Below are positions 8,443-17,668 of a DNA stretch of 64,000 nucleotides, piece by piece. Source of the DNA: Candidatus Phosphitivorax anaerolimi (GTDB taxonomy: Bacteria; Desulfobacterota; Desulfomonilia; UBA1062); contig MPOS01000028.1 in assembly GCA_001896555.1 (NCBI GenBank), positions 71,603-135,602 on the forward strand, in the 5' to 3' direction. The notes beneath the pieces were generated by a model that ran no database searches, was not told where the DNA came from, and saw nothing but the letters and a program-made list of their open reading frames with translations. The position numbers and the translations under genes were made by a program. Positions within the stretch are counted from its first letter, which is position 1. Each line of letters begins with the position of its first letter.

Positions 8443-8681
8443 CCTTGTATCCGGCTGAACAGCGCCTTGTACCGATACGGCCGCCCTGCCGGTTTGATAG
8501 GTAGACCCCGCCACTGGACCATGTTCGTCCAGTTGAAGTGAAAGCAGATGAGATAAGATGATCTCGCTCCGCCGGTCAATCTCTCGATCCTGCAGCCTCT
8601 CCGGTCTTGAATTCTCCCGGCAGGTATGAAAAATATGACCATATCTCTAGGGACTATTAATGATAGGAGAACGACTGTCTT

Positions 8682-9110
8682 ATGAATAGAAACGAGATGC
8701 TCCAGTTCATGAACGCAAACCCCGTCTGCTGTCTTGCCACCGTTGAGAACGGCCAGCCCAGGGTGCGCGGAATGCTCATGTATCGTGCCGACGAACAGGG
8801 CATCCTGTTCCACACGGCATCCTTCAAAGACCTCTACCGCCAGGTGCAGGAGAACCCCCTGGTTGAGGTGTGCTTCATCAGTCCGGACGGGAGCGTCCAG
8901 GTTCGGGTGAGCGGAAGGATCGAGATCGTCGACGACATGGACCTGAAAAAAGAGATCGTCCAGGCCCGGGATTTCCTGAAGCCGATGGTGTACCCGGACG
9001 GATTCGACAAGCTCAAGGTGCTGCGGGTCCGCGATTGCATGGCAACGCTGTGGACCTATGACCTCAACTTCACACCCAAGGAGTTCGTCCGGCTCACGGA
9101 TGAGGCCTGA
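8682..9110 (+). CDS. Pyridoxamine 5'-phosphate oxidase-fold flavoprotein
   Basis: 142 aa, the size of the small PPOX-like FMN-binding proteins. The opening (MLQFMNANPVCCLATVENGQPRVRGM) has the family's short helix, strand and Gly-x-P-x-V/R pattern; the middle (LYRQVQENPLVEVCFISPDG) carries the K/R-x-x-Q-V/L-x-x-N-P-x-V-E signature. Such proteins bind FMN or F420 and reduce unknown small substrates. It is not the biosynthetic PdxH, which is longer with different C-terminal motifs. GGAG lies about 12 bases before the ATG. It appears to be an isolated gene. Confidence 0.85.
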   Translation: MNRNEMLQFMNANPVCCLATVENGQPRVRGMLMYRADEQGILFHTASFKDLYRQVQENPLVEVCFISPDGSVQVRVSGRIEIVDDMDLKKEIVQARDFLKPMVYPDGFDKLKVLRVRDCMATLWTYDLNFTPKEFVRLTDEA

Positions 9111-9269
9111 TTCCCTGTCCGCGAGGGCCTGCCGGCCGCCCTGCCGGCGAATCGACCTGGGTATGCAGACAATGGGAACATGAACCCGTGAAGATCCCCC
9201 GCGTAACCGGCACGGTCCTGGTCAACGCCGTGAGGATGGCAGGGCGCATAAATCCTTCTCGCAGGGTCC

Positions 9270-9692
9270 TCACATCACCGACATGATCTTGGTGAGCTTC
9301 GTGAGTATGACGGGGTGTGTGAACATGCCCTGCACCTTGATCTCACCGGAGAGAATCTGTTTGAGCACGGTCATGCCCGCCTTGTCGAAGTAGTAGGGAA
9401 GGCCGAACTTGATGCTGATGGAGTTGAGCCCGATGACCTTGTCGGAATCCGTCTTGATGACGATGTCGGGCTTGCCGGCGATGCCCTGCTCTATCCTCGC
9501 CTTTCCGCCCGAAAATACGAGCGTGACGGCTGCCTCGATGTCTTTCAGCTCGATGCCCACAACACCGTAGAGGCTCTGAAAGGTTCTGAGTTTGTGGGGG
9601 TTCTGCTTCACGTTCGTCTCCAGCAGCTCGCCCAGGACATAGGAAAAGGGGACTTCTTCCGCGCGGTTTTCGATAAACGAATTGTCTGTCAT
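9270..9692 (-). CDS. SCP2-like lipid-binding protein
   Basis: 140 aa. The strand pattern IEAAVTLVFSGGKARIEQG, KPDIVIKTDSDKVIGLN, the Leu/Ile-rich helix and LSGEIKVQGMFTHPVILTKL resemble SCP-2 sterol-carrier domains, which bind fatty acyl chains or other hydrophobic ligands in the cytoplasm. A clear terminator separates it from the alcohol dehydrogenase gene upstream on the same strand. A second SCP2-like gene lies at 11166-11591, so two hydrophobic-ligand binders flank the dehydrogenase. The ATG at 9692 follows AGGAGATCTGTGC. The family call rests on fold-type pattern and is less certain than for the second copy. Confidence 0.65.
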   Translation of the reverse strand: MTDNSFIENRAEEVPFSYVLGELLETNVKQNPHKLRTFQSLYGVVGIELKDIEAAVTLVFSGGKARIEQGIAGKPDIVIKTDSDKVIGLNSISIKFGLPYYFDKAGMTVLKQILSGEIKVQGMFTHPVILTKLTKIMSVM

Positions 9693-9711
9693 GCACAGAT
9701 CTCCTGTCTTG

Positions 9712-9749
9712 AAAAAGGCAGGGGCCGGGGTATCATCGCGGCCCCTGCC
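9712..9749 (-). terminator. Rho-independent terminator after Fe-alcohol dehydrogenase gene
   Basis: On the minus strand GGCAGGGGCC and GGCCCCTGCC form a perfect 10-bp stem around a 13-base loop, followed directly by TTTTTC. It begins 9 bases after the dehydrogenase stop codon and 20 bases before the next gene's start, so it should end transcription of the AOR/ADH unit. Confidence 0.88.
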
Positions 9750-9758
9750 GGTTGCCTT

Positions 9759-10922
9759 CTACATAGTCTTCTGGAAGATCTCCAGAATCTCTGCAGAGTC
9801 CATCACGATCCTCGGATTGTTGACAATGGAGCCGTCCGAGAGGCTCATCTCGGCCGCCTTTTCGATATCCTTCCCACTGACTCCCATCTCTGAGAGCTTC
9901 TGCGGATGGCCGATCTTCCGGGTGAACTCCCTCATGGCTTGGATCGCAGCCCGGGCGGCTTCTGAATCGTCCATGCTCTTTTCCCGCACGCCCATGGCCT
10001 CGGCGATCATGGCGTATCCGTCCGCGGCATCCTCCAGATTGAACTCCATGCAATCGGGCAACAGGATACCGTTGGCAATGCCGTGGGGAACATGGGCCAC
10101 CGCACCGATGGAATGGGCCATGGCGTGCACGATGCCCACCATGGCATTGGCGAACGCCCAGCCCGCCATGGTGGCTGCGATCTGCACCTGGCCCCGGGCA
10201 TGGAGGTCGGAGCCGCTCTGAACACAGACGGGCAGATACCGATACAAGAGCCGGATCGCATGCAGGGCAAGCCCGTCGGTGAGCGGCTCGTGCGGTATGC
10301 TGTGGATGGCCTCCACCGCATGGGTCATGGCGTCCATGCCCGTGCTCGCGGTCAGGAGAGGGGGGAGTTTCTCCGTCATCTTCGGGTCCAGGATCGCCAT
10401 GCGGGGGACATTGAAGTTCTCCACCAGAAGCCTTTTCTGGCCCATCTCCTTGTCCATGATCACCGCTGCATTGGTGACCTCGCTTCCCGTTCCTGCAGTG
10501 GTGGGTATGACCATGTGCGGTGTCTGCGGCCTGCTCAGGAGCTGGACGCCGTTGTAGTCCCGCAGGGTTCCACCCTCGGTCATGAGGATGCACATGCCCT
10601 TGGCCGTATCGATGACGCTGCCGCCCCCAACGCTGATTACGATGTCCGCACCGTTCTTCCGGGCGAACTCGGCGCCTGCGTTCACTACCTCCACGCCCGT
10701 GTCCTGGGGCACGTCGCTGAACACGCCCGCACACCTGCCGCCCAGGGAGGCAGTGATGCCGTCCACGAGACCCGCCTTGATAATGCCCTGATCCGTCACC
10801 ACCACCGCCTTGGTCCCGCCGAGGGCCCCCATCTCGATATCCACGTCCCTGGCCGCATTGGCCCCGAAGACGATCTTGGTCGGCCCGAAGTAATTGAATG
10901 ACAAGTCGGAATCATATGCCAT
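9759..10922 (-). CDS. Iron-containing alcohol dehydrogenase
   Basis: 387 aa, the usual length of family III (Fe-type) alcohol dehydrogenases. The NAD(P)-binding half has GGGS at 99-102 and IPTTAGTGSEVT at 139-150. Metal ligands are visible as Asp197 and His201 (GMDAMTHAVEA), His266 (GIVHAMAH) and His280 (VPHGIANG). It interconverts an alcohol and an aldehyde with NAD(P)H; the substrate is unknown. Its position after the aldehyde:ferredoxin oxidoreductase and an SCP2-like gene suggests it handles the same aldehyde, perhaps a hydrophobic one (inference). ATG 10922 follows AAGGAGTGCAGT. A 243-base gap upstream may hold its own promoter. Confidence 0.95.
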   Translation of the reverse strand: MAYDSDLSFNYFGPTKIVFGANAARDVDIEMGALGGTKAVVVTDQGIIKAGLVDGITASLGGRCAGVFSDVPQDTGVEVVNAGAEFARKNGADIVISVGGGSVIDTAKGMCILMTEGGTLRDYNGVQLLSRPQTPHMVIPTTAGTGSEVTNAAVIMDKEMGQKRLLVENFNVPRMAILDPKMTEKLPPLLTASTGMDAMTHAVEAIHSIPHEPLTDGLALHAIRLLYRYLPVCVQSGSDLHARGQVQIAATMAGWAFANAMVGIVHAMAHSIGAVAHVPHGIANGILLPDCMEFNLEDAADGYAMIAEAMGVREKSMDDSEAARAAIQAMREFTRKIGHPQKLSEMGVSGKDIEKAAEMSLSDGSIVNNPRIVMDSAEILEIFQKTM

Positions 10923-11165
10923 ACTGCACTCCTTATTTTATGATCAATGATACGAATCCCGGGGCAAGCCCTCCCACCCGGCTTCAAGCGAATATGCTTT
11001 TAACGGGAACGAGACCGCACTTTTTCATCCTCTGCAGCGTACACGAAGGGGTTTCGCATTCAGGTCCGCTCATGCAGGTGGGCCGGGCGGAAACATCCCC
11101 AAGCGGGAGATCTCCGGCCGGCGCCTTTCGTGCCGGACAGGCACGGGTGGAAAACCGGGCATTCC

Positions 11166-11591
11166 CTACTTGTTATCATCAGGCCAGAGTGTATCCACCT
11201 TGCCCAAGATATCGATGACCTTGTTTACGGTCTTTATGTTCCTCACCACATAGGGCAGGTCGCCCCTCATCTTGAGCTTGCCTTGCAGAAGCGCCTTGGT
11301 GGCATCGAGCTCCTTGAAGGCCACCTGCTTCCAGCGGGCATAATCCCCGGTCATGACGAACTTGGCGCTCTCGGCCTTTTCCTTGTCGCACACGACAAAC
11401 TCGCCCACATCGCCGTGCCAGTAGTCCATGAAGAGATAGATGGGTTCGGGCACGTTTTTGGCCGGGTCCGGATTGACCACCAGTGAGACGCTGCCCTCCC
11501 AGTCTTTGGCAATGCTCTTGTACTCCGGGTCTGCCTGGATGGCGGCCTTGTAGGCATCCATCCACTCCTGCGTCATGGCTTTAATCGGCAT
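11166..11591 (-). CDS. SCP2 sterol-binding-domain protein
   Basis: 141 aa, one SCP-2-like domain. WEGSVSLVVNPDPAKN, YLFMDYWHGDV, FVMTGDYARWKQVAFKELD and LLQGKLKMRGDLPYVVRNI match the strand-helix pattern of small SCP2-domain proteins in anaerobes. It probably carries a hydrophobic acyl or alkyl ligand. It starts 26 bases after the aldehyde:ferredoxin oxidoreductase stop codon and has a strong ribosome site (AGGAGGTTTATACG before ATG 11591), so the two are almost certainly one operon. Confidence 0.82.
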   Translation of the reverse strand: MPIKAMTQEWMDAYKAAIQADPEYKSIAKDWEGSVSLVVNPDPAKNVPEPIYLFMDYWHGDVGEFVVCDKEKAESAKFVMTGDYARWKQVAFKELDATKALLQGKLKMRGDLPYVVRNIKTVNKVIDILGKVDTLWPDDNK

Positions 11592-11617
11592 CGTATAAAC
11601 CTCCTGTCATGGTTTTT

Positions 11618-13480
11618 TTATCGGTACAGCCGTTCTTTCAATTCGTTCAGCCCGAGCTTAAGGAGCACTTCCTCTTTCGGGAACCCTCGCTCATCGAGCC
11701 CGCGCAATGCATAATATTCTCTCAGAAGCAGGTCCATATCCGGCACCGATCCGGCGGCACCTCCTTCCTCAAGGGCCGTCATGATGCGTTTGGGCAGGAT
11801 ATCGTCCTTCTTCGAGATACCCAGCAGGTTGTTGAAGCCCCTCTTCAGGGTCCAGTCGCGCATCCCCGTGGAGAGGAGGTCGGCAAAGTCAAACCCGAAA
11901 CCGGTAATCGCATTGAAGGCATCGCGCAGGGTCTCGGGACGGATGGCGTATGCGACATAGTGGCAGATGGACAGCGAGTTGGCCAGGATGCCGTAGTTCT
12001 CGGAATTATACACGAGCCAGGCCTTGCCCTCACTCGTGGTCCCCTCGTAGTCGTCCTTCATGTCGAAGAGCTGCGGCCAGGAGGCCATGCCCTGCTCGGT
12101 GGCCAGCACGAAGTGCTGGAGATGGCATGCGCCCCGGTTTGACATCATATAGGCGAGCCCCATGCCGTGGAAGCCTCGCGGATCGTGCATGGGCGCCTCG
12201 AGCCCCTTGACGTGCACTACGGCATCCATGGCGCTCCCGCCGAGCCTGCGGGCCGCATGAACCGCGCCGTCAGCCAGGATATCGCCGAACCCTTCGCGGT
12301 ATGCTATCTGTCTTACCAGCTTGAGCACGGCGTCCATGTTGCCCCAGGAGAGATCGAGCCCGCCCAGCCGGTCTTTCGTGATCTCGCCCTTTTCATAGAG
12401 CTCCATGGCGAGCGCGATAGCCGAGCCGCAGCTGATAGTGTCCATGCCGTATCGGTTGCAGAACTCGTTTGCCTTGATCACGGCCGTGAGATCCGGGTTC
12501 ATCATCATGGTGCCGAACACCGCGCAGGTCTCGTATTCAGGACCCGGGCCTTCTTCGGTGGTGTACGGCCCATCGTCAACCTTGACCACCCGCTTGCAGG
12601 CAATGGGGCAGTTGGTGCAGGCATGGGCCTTGGTGAGATACTTCTCACGCATGGTGGGTCCGCTCAGGTTCGATGCCAGGTCGAACTCACCCCCTGAGGT
12701 CCAGTTTTTCACCGGCACGTCGCCGGTGACCATACCCAGGTCCATGTTGGCGTCAGAGCCCATCATGTGGAGCCCTTCCGCCAGGGCGGAATCCTTGATC
12801 TCCTGCATGGCGGTCTTCATGGCGAGCTTGAATCCCTCGTCATCCGCCTTGGCCGCCTTTGCGGATGTCCCCCTCACCACCACGGCCTTGAGGTTCTTGG
12901 AGCCCATGACCGCTCCCAGGCCTGCCCTGCCGCTGAAGTGCCCCTTGTCGTTGCCAATGGCCGCGATCCGTGCCAGGTTTTCACCTGCAGGGCCGATGGC
13001 CAGCACCTTGACGGACTTGTCATGAGCCTTGATCTCGTCTGTGACCTCGTAGATGTCCCTGCCCCACAGGGAGGAGGCGTCCGTAATCCTCACCCCGGAG
13101 TCGTCGATGGTCAGGGTAACGGGGCCCTGCGACCTTCCTTCGATGACCACGCCGTCGTATCCCGTGCGTTTGAGATCAGGCCCGAAGGTGCCCCCGCACG
13201 CAGACTCGGCCCAGATGCCGGTCTGTGGTGACCTGGCGCAGACGGAAAAACGCGAGGTGCCGGGGAAACCGCTGCCCACCATGGGCCCGGTCATGATCAT
13301 CAGGGGGTTTTCCGGGGAGAGAGGATCGGCATCCAGAGAATACCGGTCGAGGAAGAGCTTTGCCGCGAGGCAGCTCCCGCCGATGAACCGCTTGAGGGTA
13401 TCGTCGTCGAGGGTGAAATCACCCCACGAGCCTTCAGTCAGGTTTACCCGGAGAAATTTCCCGGCATATCCACCAGCCAT
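11618..13480 (-). CDS. Aldehyde:ferredoxin oxidoreductase, tungstopterin family
   Basis: 620 aa, full AOR-family length. The N-terminal domain has GGYAGKFLRVNLTEG, GTSRFSV, CGGTFGPDLKRTGYDG and SGRAGLGAVMGSKNLKAV, the tungstopterin-binding segments. The [4Fe-4S] ligands are Cys288, Cys291 and Cys295 (CTNCPIAC) plus Cys506 (SLSICHY). The enzyme oxidises aldehydes to acids, or reduces acids, with ferredoxin in the cytoplasm. It heads a minus-strand operon with an SCP2-like gene and lies 139 bases downstream of a NarL-type two-component system on the same strand, a plausible regulator. ATG 13480 follows AAAAGGAGGGCG. The neighbours suggest a bulky or hydrophobic aldehyde (inference). Confidence 0.95.
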   Translation of the reverse strand: MAGGYAGKFLRVNLTEGSWGDFTLDDDTLKRFIGGSCLAAKLFLDRYSLDADPLSPENPLMIMTGPMVGSGFPGTSRFSVCARSPQTGIWAESACGGTFGPDLKRTGYDGVVIEGRSQGPVTLTIDDSGVRITDASSLWGRDIYEVTDEIKAHDKSVKVLAIGPAGENLARIAAIGNDKGHFSGRAGLGAVMGSKNLKAVVVRGTSAKAAKADDEGFKLAMKTAMQEIKDSALAEGLHMMGSDANMDLGMVTGDVPVKNWTSGGEFDLASNLSGPTMREKYLTKAHACTNCPIACKRVVKVDDGPYTTEEGPGPEYETCAVFGTMMMNPDLTAVIKANEFCNRYGMDTISCGSAIALAMELYEKGEITKDRLGGLDLSWGNMDAVLKLVRQIAYREGFGDILADGAVHAARRLGGSAMDAVVHVKGLEAPMHDPRGFHGMGLAYMMSNRGACHLQHFVLATEQGMASWPQLFDMKDDYEGTTSEGKAWLVYNSENYGILANSLSICHYVAYAIRPETLRDAFNAITGFGFDFADLLSTGMRDWTLKRGFNNLLGISKKDDILPKRIMTALEEGGAAGSVPDMDLLLREYYALRGLDERGFPKEEVLLKLGLNELKERLYR

Positions 13481-13619
13481 GGCAACGCCCTCCTTTTGAC
13501 GGAAGTATACAAGATTAATAGAATAAGCGACCGCATGGGTTCATGCAATCGGGGGGCAGCGGATTCTTGCGTACCAGCAGCATGCAGCACCGTGTAGGAG
13601 CACCTGCTACAGGGGGTTT

Positions 13620-14282
13620 TTAGTTTTCCTCCACCCAGCGCACCGCATAGCGCACCAGCTCGGCGGCGTTCTTCAAGCCCAGCTTTTCCTTGATCCTCTC
13701 CCGGTAGGTGCTGATGGTGCGAACGCTCAGGCACATGGCTTCGGCGATATCGCCCGTGGACTTGCCCTGGCCGATCATCCTGAGGACCGTGAACTCGCGT
13801 TCCGAGAGACTCTCTAGCGGCGATTTCTCCAGGGGGTCCTGGCCCGCCCTCACCCTGCTCAGGATGTTTTCCATGATATTGGGGCTCACATAGATGCCGC
13901 CTCCAAGAATATGCCGGATGGCCTTGACAATGGACCGCGAGGTCTCCTGCTTCATGATGTACCCTCTCGCCCCTGCCTGCAGCGAGCGTTCGGCATAGAG
14001 GAGCTCGTCATGCATGGAGAGAACAAGGACCAGCACGTCTTTGCCCGATGCACTCATCTCCCGGATGAGATCGAGGCCGTTGCTGTTCCTGAGCGTGATG
14101 TCGATAATGGCCATATCGGGGCAGGTCTCGCTCATGAGCCTGCGGGCCGTGGCCACATCGTCGGCCTCACCGCACACGCACAGGTCGGGCTCGTGATTGA
14201 TGAGCTCCCTGATACCCAGGCGGAAGATCTCGTGATCTTCCACGATCAGTATCCTTGTCTTGGTCTTGCTTGTCTCGCTCAT
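13620..14282 (-). CDS. NarL/FixJ-family response regulator
   Basis: 220 aa. The receiver domain spans residues 8-125 (ILIVEDHEIF; phosphoacceptor Asp61 in MAIIDITLRNSNG). A LuxR-type helix-turn-helix is at about 150-215: LSEREFTVLRMIGQGKSTGD, then SVRTISTYRERIKEKL. It is a DNA-binding regulator phosphorylated by the kinase encoded immediately upstream; the two genes overlap by four bases (ATGA), indicating translational coupling. The nearest downstream target on the same strand is the aldehyde:ferredoxin oxidoreductase gene, which makes control of that operon the simplest hypothesis. Confidence 0.95.
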   Translation of the reverse strand: MSETSKTKTRILIVEDHEIFRLGIRELINHEPDLCVCGEADDVATARRLMSETCPDMAIIDITLRNSNGLDLIREMSASGKDVLVLVLSMHDELLYAERSLQAGARGYIMKQETSRSIVKAIRHILGGGIYVSPNIMENILSRVRAGQDPLEKSPLESLSEREFTVLRMIGQGKSTGDIAEAMCLSVRTISTYRERIKEKLGLKNAAELVRYAVRWVEEN

Positions 14283-16162
14283 GATCCATTCTCCGCCTTT
14301 TGCAGCGGCTTCCCCTCTTGGTGGTCGTTGTAGCGGAACGACAGTGCGACCCGGGTCCCTCTCCCGGGGGCGCTGTCGATCTTCAGCTCGGCCCCGATCA
14401 TGGCGGCCCGGAAGTTCATGATCTTGAGCCCCATGCCCTGGGGCTGCTCCAGGCTGCTCATGCCGCTCCCATTGTCAGTAATCGTGAGCGTGACCGTGCA
14501 GCCGTCATAGCTGAGCTCGATCTCGATACGGTCCGCCCGGCCGTGCCGGATGGCATTATGAATAGCCTCGTGTACGATGTAGTAGAGGTGTGTGCACACC
14601 GTGATATCGTCCACCAGGATGGAGCGGTCGTACCGGAAGACGCAGGCGATGCCATGGACCTCCCGGATGTTCGAGGCCATCTCCTGCAGGATCGACTCCA
14701 GCCCGTGATCGGCCAGAAACACGGGGCAGAGCCCGCGCGAGAGCCGCCTCGTCTTCTCGATGGCCTTCTCGATCAGGAATCGGATCTTTTCCACCTCCTC
14801 CACAGAAGGTACGATCCGCTGTTCGAGCTTTTTCTTCAAAAGCTCGCTCATCACCTCGATCCCGATGAGGTGCGGTCCCAGATCGTCGTGAAGGTCCTGC
14901 CCGATCTTCTGCCGCTCCCGCTCGCCGATGCTCAGGATCTCGCGCTCCAGGATCTTCTTCTCCGTGACGTCCTCGATGGTCGCGATCATGCATGGTTCGT
15001 CCCAGAGCATGATAACCTCGGCTGAGATGGTGACCGTCCTGATCTCGCCCGAGCGGGTGCACAGCTCTGTGTCGAAGCCCCTGACCTTGCCCTGGCCCAC
15101 CAGGACGTTGATCATCCGGTCGTAGTCGTCCCGGTTGCGGAACAGCCCTACGTTACCGATGGTGCTGTTCACCACATCGGACCGGGTATAGCCGGATATC
15201 TTGGTGAAGCTCTCGTTCACGTTGAGAAAGTAGCCTCCGTCGATCTTCCAGATGACGATGCCCACCGGAGAGGAGCGAAAGGCCTTGGAGAACATCTCTT
15301 CGGAGTTGCGCAGGGAGAGGGCCAGGATGTTGACATACTGGCTGATGACCCCGATCTCGCCCTTGGTGAGCAGGGGTATGGGCTCTACGTGCAGGTTTCC
15401 CTTCTCGAGCTCTGCCAGGTTCCTGACCGTCATCAAGAGCCCGGAGCGGATTCCGGCGTTTGACTCATAGACCGTGACGAAGATGGCCGCCAGGGAGAGG
15501 GAGAGGATGATGAACACGTGGGAGTAGAGGTCTGTGAAATGCATGGACAGCAGGTGCGAGACAAAGAGAAAGTGTCCCAGGGTGACCAGCGGGATGATGA
15601 GCACGGAGACCACAATGAACACGGTCCTTAAAGAGACGCTGAAAGGCTTGTACATGTGCGGGGGCAGATAGATGCCTCTGATCCGCTCGTCCATGAGCAC
15701 GGGCGCCAGGAGATGCTCAGTCGTCGTATAGGAAATGACGCCGTTGATGGGGATGCACAGGATGAGCACGAAAAAGACCGGCAGCGTCTCCAGCCAGCTC
15801 AGCGGGGTGAGCGACCTCATAATAAGGTAGCAGCACAAAAGCCCGAACACCCATCTCAAGATGATGACCGTGCTCTCGGTGCGGGGATATGACAGGAGCT
15901 TGAGCTTGACCGCTGCGTAGTCTCCCCCGGGCTTCTCCAGTGCGCCCAGGATGCGGGAGAGTTTCCAGATCCTCACCGAGGCGCCGAACAGGGTGGCGAG
16001 CAGTCCGGCGATGAAGGCGGAGACGATGAGATAGAGAAGCTTCTCCCCCTCGTACCTCCCGGCAATGGTGCCGTAGTACACGGCCAGTGGGAGCACGATG
16101 AGGTTGATATAGAGCTCAAGACGCACCGTGAGCCCGATGATCAGCCTCCTCTTCGATATCAT
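14279..16162 (-). CDS. Membrane sensor histidine kinase (6TM-PAS-HisKA_3)
   Basis: 627 aa. The N-terminal 235 residues hold about six transmembrane segments (near 7-30, 42-62, 98-116, 124-146, 179-203 and 212-234), followed by a HAMP-like linker (ELEKGNLHVEPIPLLTKGEI). A PAS domain spans about 290-400. The NarX-type dimerisation domain carries His425 (RQKIGQDLHDDLGPHLIGIE), and the C-terminal ATPase has NAIRHG, ITDNGSGM and GMGLKIM. I chose ATG 16162 because AAGGAG lies 9 bases upstream and the hydrophobic region follows at once; an in-frame ATG at 16183 has no such site. It overlaps its response regulator by 4 bases. Confidence 0.92.
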   Translation of the reverse strand: MISKRRLIIGLTVRLELYINLIVLPLAVYYGTIAGRYEGEKLLYLIVSAFIAGLLATLFGASVRIWKLSRILGALEKPGGDYAAVKLKLLSYPRTESTVIILRWVFGLLCCYLIMRSLTPLSWLETLPVFFVLILCIPINGVISYTTTEHLLAPVLMDERIRGIYLPPHMYKPFSVSLRTVFIVVSVLIIPLVTLGHFLFVSHLLSMHFTDLYSHVFIILSLSLAAIFVTVYESNAGIRSGLLMTVRNLAELEKGNLHVEPIPLLTKGEIGVISQYVNILALSLRNSEEMFSKAFRSSPVGIVIWKIDGGYFLNVNESFTKISGYTRSDVVNSTIGNVGLFRNRDDYDRMINVLVGQGKVRGFDTELCTRSGEIRTVTISAEVIMLWDEPCMIATIEDVTEKKILEREILSIGERERQKIGQDLHDDLGPHLIGIEVMSELLKKKLEQRIVPSVEEVEKIRFLIEKAIEKTRRLSRGLCPVFLADHGLESILQEMASNIREVHGIACVFRYDRSILVDDITVCTHLYYIVHEAIHNAIRHGRADRIEIELSYDGCTVTLTITDNGSGMSSLEQPQGMGLKIMNFRAAMIGAELKIDSAPGRGTRVALSFRYNDHQEGKPLQKAENGS

Positions 16163-16474
16163 GCAACCCGTCTCCTTTTTCATGGCCGGAGACGACCGGA
16201 TCGCCTCTTCGGCCTCTGCCGGATAACTCTTGGATAATACACCTGCGTGCGGGAAAAATCTACCGGATCGGAGAGATACGTCCCAAGAGAACTCCCGGGA
16301 CGTCTGATCTTGTGGAGGAAGGGTTAGAGCAGGGACGTTCGTACAGAAGCAAAAAGGCGTCCCCGCTGTAAACGGGCAATGCAAAAAGAAAACAGGAGGC
16401 TGCCGGGCTCATAAAATCCCGGCAGCCCATGCGGTCCCGCCCCTGATGGAGGCGTCCTTCGCCTCGGGGCTTCT
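16163..16474. other. Intergenic region, 312 bases
   Basis: It lies between the start of the membrane kinase gene and the end of the first paralogous lipoprotein gene. It holds the lipoprotein terminator (16383-16427) and presumably the kinase promoter, which I cannot place with confidence. I see no open frame with a ribosome site. Confidence 0.6.
16383..16427 (-). terminator. Rho-independent terminator after lipoprotein L1
   Basis: On the minus strand GGCTGCCGGG and CCCGGCAGCC form a perfect 10-bp stem with a 10-base AT-rich loop, followed by TCCTGTTTTCTTTTTG. It begins 48 bases past the L1 stop codon. Confidence 0.82.
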
Positions 16475-17668
16475 CTACTCTGCGGCAGCCGGCTCGGAGA
16501 ACAGGATGTTGTATCCCCCGCTGACGACATAACTCCTCTTCCGATCGATGGAGAAATTGCCCGGTGTTTCCTCCTCGATCTCCGTCTGGACGACATCCGT
16601 ATAGCTCACACCGGCAGTGGTCTGCACCTCGGGCTCGAAGCCGAACCGGGTAAGAACATCTATGCCGTCTCTCTGCTGCACGTCCTGGACAAACCCCTGC
16701 AAGTTCACCTGCCCATGCATCAGATCATCGATGAGGGTCCCCTCCTCATCGTTCCAGCAAGAGACGAAATCCCACCTGAATGCATCGCCCGTGTTGATTC
16801 CCCCGCTCTCGTCCGCGTCGAGCCAGGTCAGTGACCGGGATGAATCAGCGGTGTCGTCCGGCGGAAAGGTGCTGCACGTGAAGGTGATGCTCCCGGTTTC
16901 TTCAAGCCCTGCCTTCCGTTCGACGATGACATCGCCGGTCCTGGCAGCCAGGATAATCTGTTCAGCAAGAAACTCCAAGACGTTGTGCGCAAGGCTCGCC
17001 TTCTGCTGCCACACCATCACGTTCTCATCCAGGAGATCATCCAGCTCGTTAAAGGGGTAAAAGACCGGCTCTTCGTCGTTTTTCCTCAAGCTCACCCCCG
17101 GGACTTCATCCTCGCTGACGTAGTCTACCATCACGGTGTTCACCACGTAGCGGAACGAAAACGATCCTTCCACAGGGAAATTGTCCTGGGCCCCGGGCGA
17201 ATTCTCCAGAAACACGATGTCTTCCTCCACGAGAATGGGAAAATCCTCGATGAGGCCGTCTCCCCAGTAGTTGGTGGTTGTGATAATAAAGGTGGAGCCT
17301 CCGCTGAAGACAAGCTCGCCTGCCGCGGGGTCGTAGGTGCCCGTGAAGCTCCCTCCCCCCCGGTTACTCACCACCAGGGTTCTCTCGTTTTCATCGATGG
17401 TCTGGACGAGTGTTAAAAACGGCTCCTGGCCCTGGATGGTCATGGTGAAATCGTAGGCATCGAGCACTACGGCCGAGGCTTCAGGGCTGCCTCCGTCCGG
17501 GGAATTTTCTCCATTGTCTCCCTCCGCAGGCTGGTCGCCCGAAGACTGTTCACTCGAAGCCGGGGCTGCAGGTGTATCATCGTCATCATCGCCGCAGGCT
17601 GCCAACATAAACGTTACGGCGATCATAATGCCAAACAGAGCAATTTTTCTCCAAAATCGATTCTCCAT
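16475..17668 (-). CDS. Paralogous lipoprotein L1 with EF-hand-like loop (unnamed family)
   Basis: 397 aa. Signal peptide with lipobox (MLAAC) and lipidated Cys25, then an acidic stretch (GDDDDD) and a Ser/Pro/Gly/Glu linker to about residue 65. The mature domain shares ordered blocks with three neighbours (18261, 20359, 25004): GSFTGTYDP (107-114), VEEDIVF (147-153), a helix beginning WQQKASLAHNVL (220-231), Cys265, a loop DADESGGINTGD (284-295), FRWDFVSCW with Cys304 (297-305), VLTRFGF (338-344) and a C-terminal GGYNILFSE. The loop fits an EF-hand-type calcium site (D1, D3, S5, G6, I8, D12). Cys265 and Cys304 may form a disulfide. I recognise no named family. ATG 17668 follows AAAGGAGGATTCT. 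Confidence 0.85.
   Translation of the reverse strand: MENRFWRKIALFGIMIAVTFMLAACGDDDDDTPAAPASSEQSSGDQPAEGDNGENSPDGGSPEASAVVLDAYDFTMTIQGQEPFLTLVQTIDENERTLVVSNRGGGSFTGTYDPAAGELVFSGGSTFIITTTNYWGDGLIEDFPILVEEDIVFLENSPGAQDNFPVEGSFSFRYVVNTVMVDYVSEDEVPGVSLRKNDEEPVFYPFNELDDLLDENVMVWQQKASLAHNVLEFLAEQIILAARTGDVIVERKAGLEETGSITFTCSTFPPDDTADSSRSLTWLDADESGGINTGDAFRWDFVSCWNDEEGTLIDDLMHGQVNLQGFVQDVQQRDGIDVLTRFGFEPEVQTTAGVSYTDVVQTEIEEETPGNFSIDRKRSYVVSGGYNILFSEPAAAE

Noticed and set aside
9733-10734. Minus-strand 333-codon open frame over the Fe-alcohol dehydrogenase
   Set aside because: It is a shifted frame of the dehydrogenase gene with a Gly/Arg/His-rich product and no domain.
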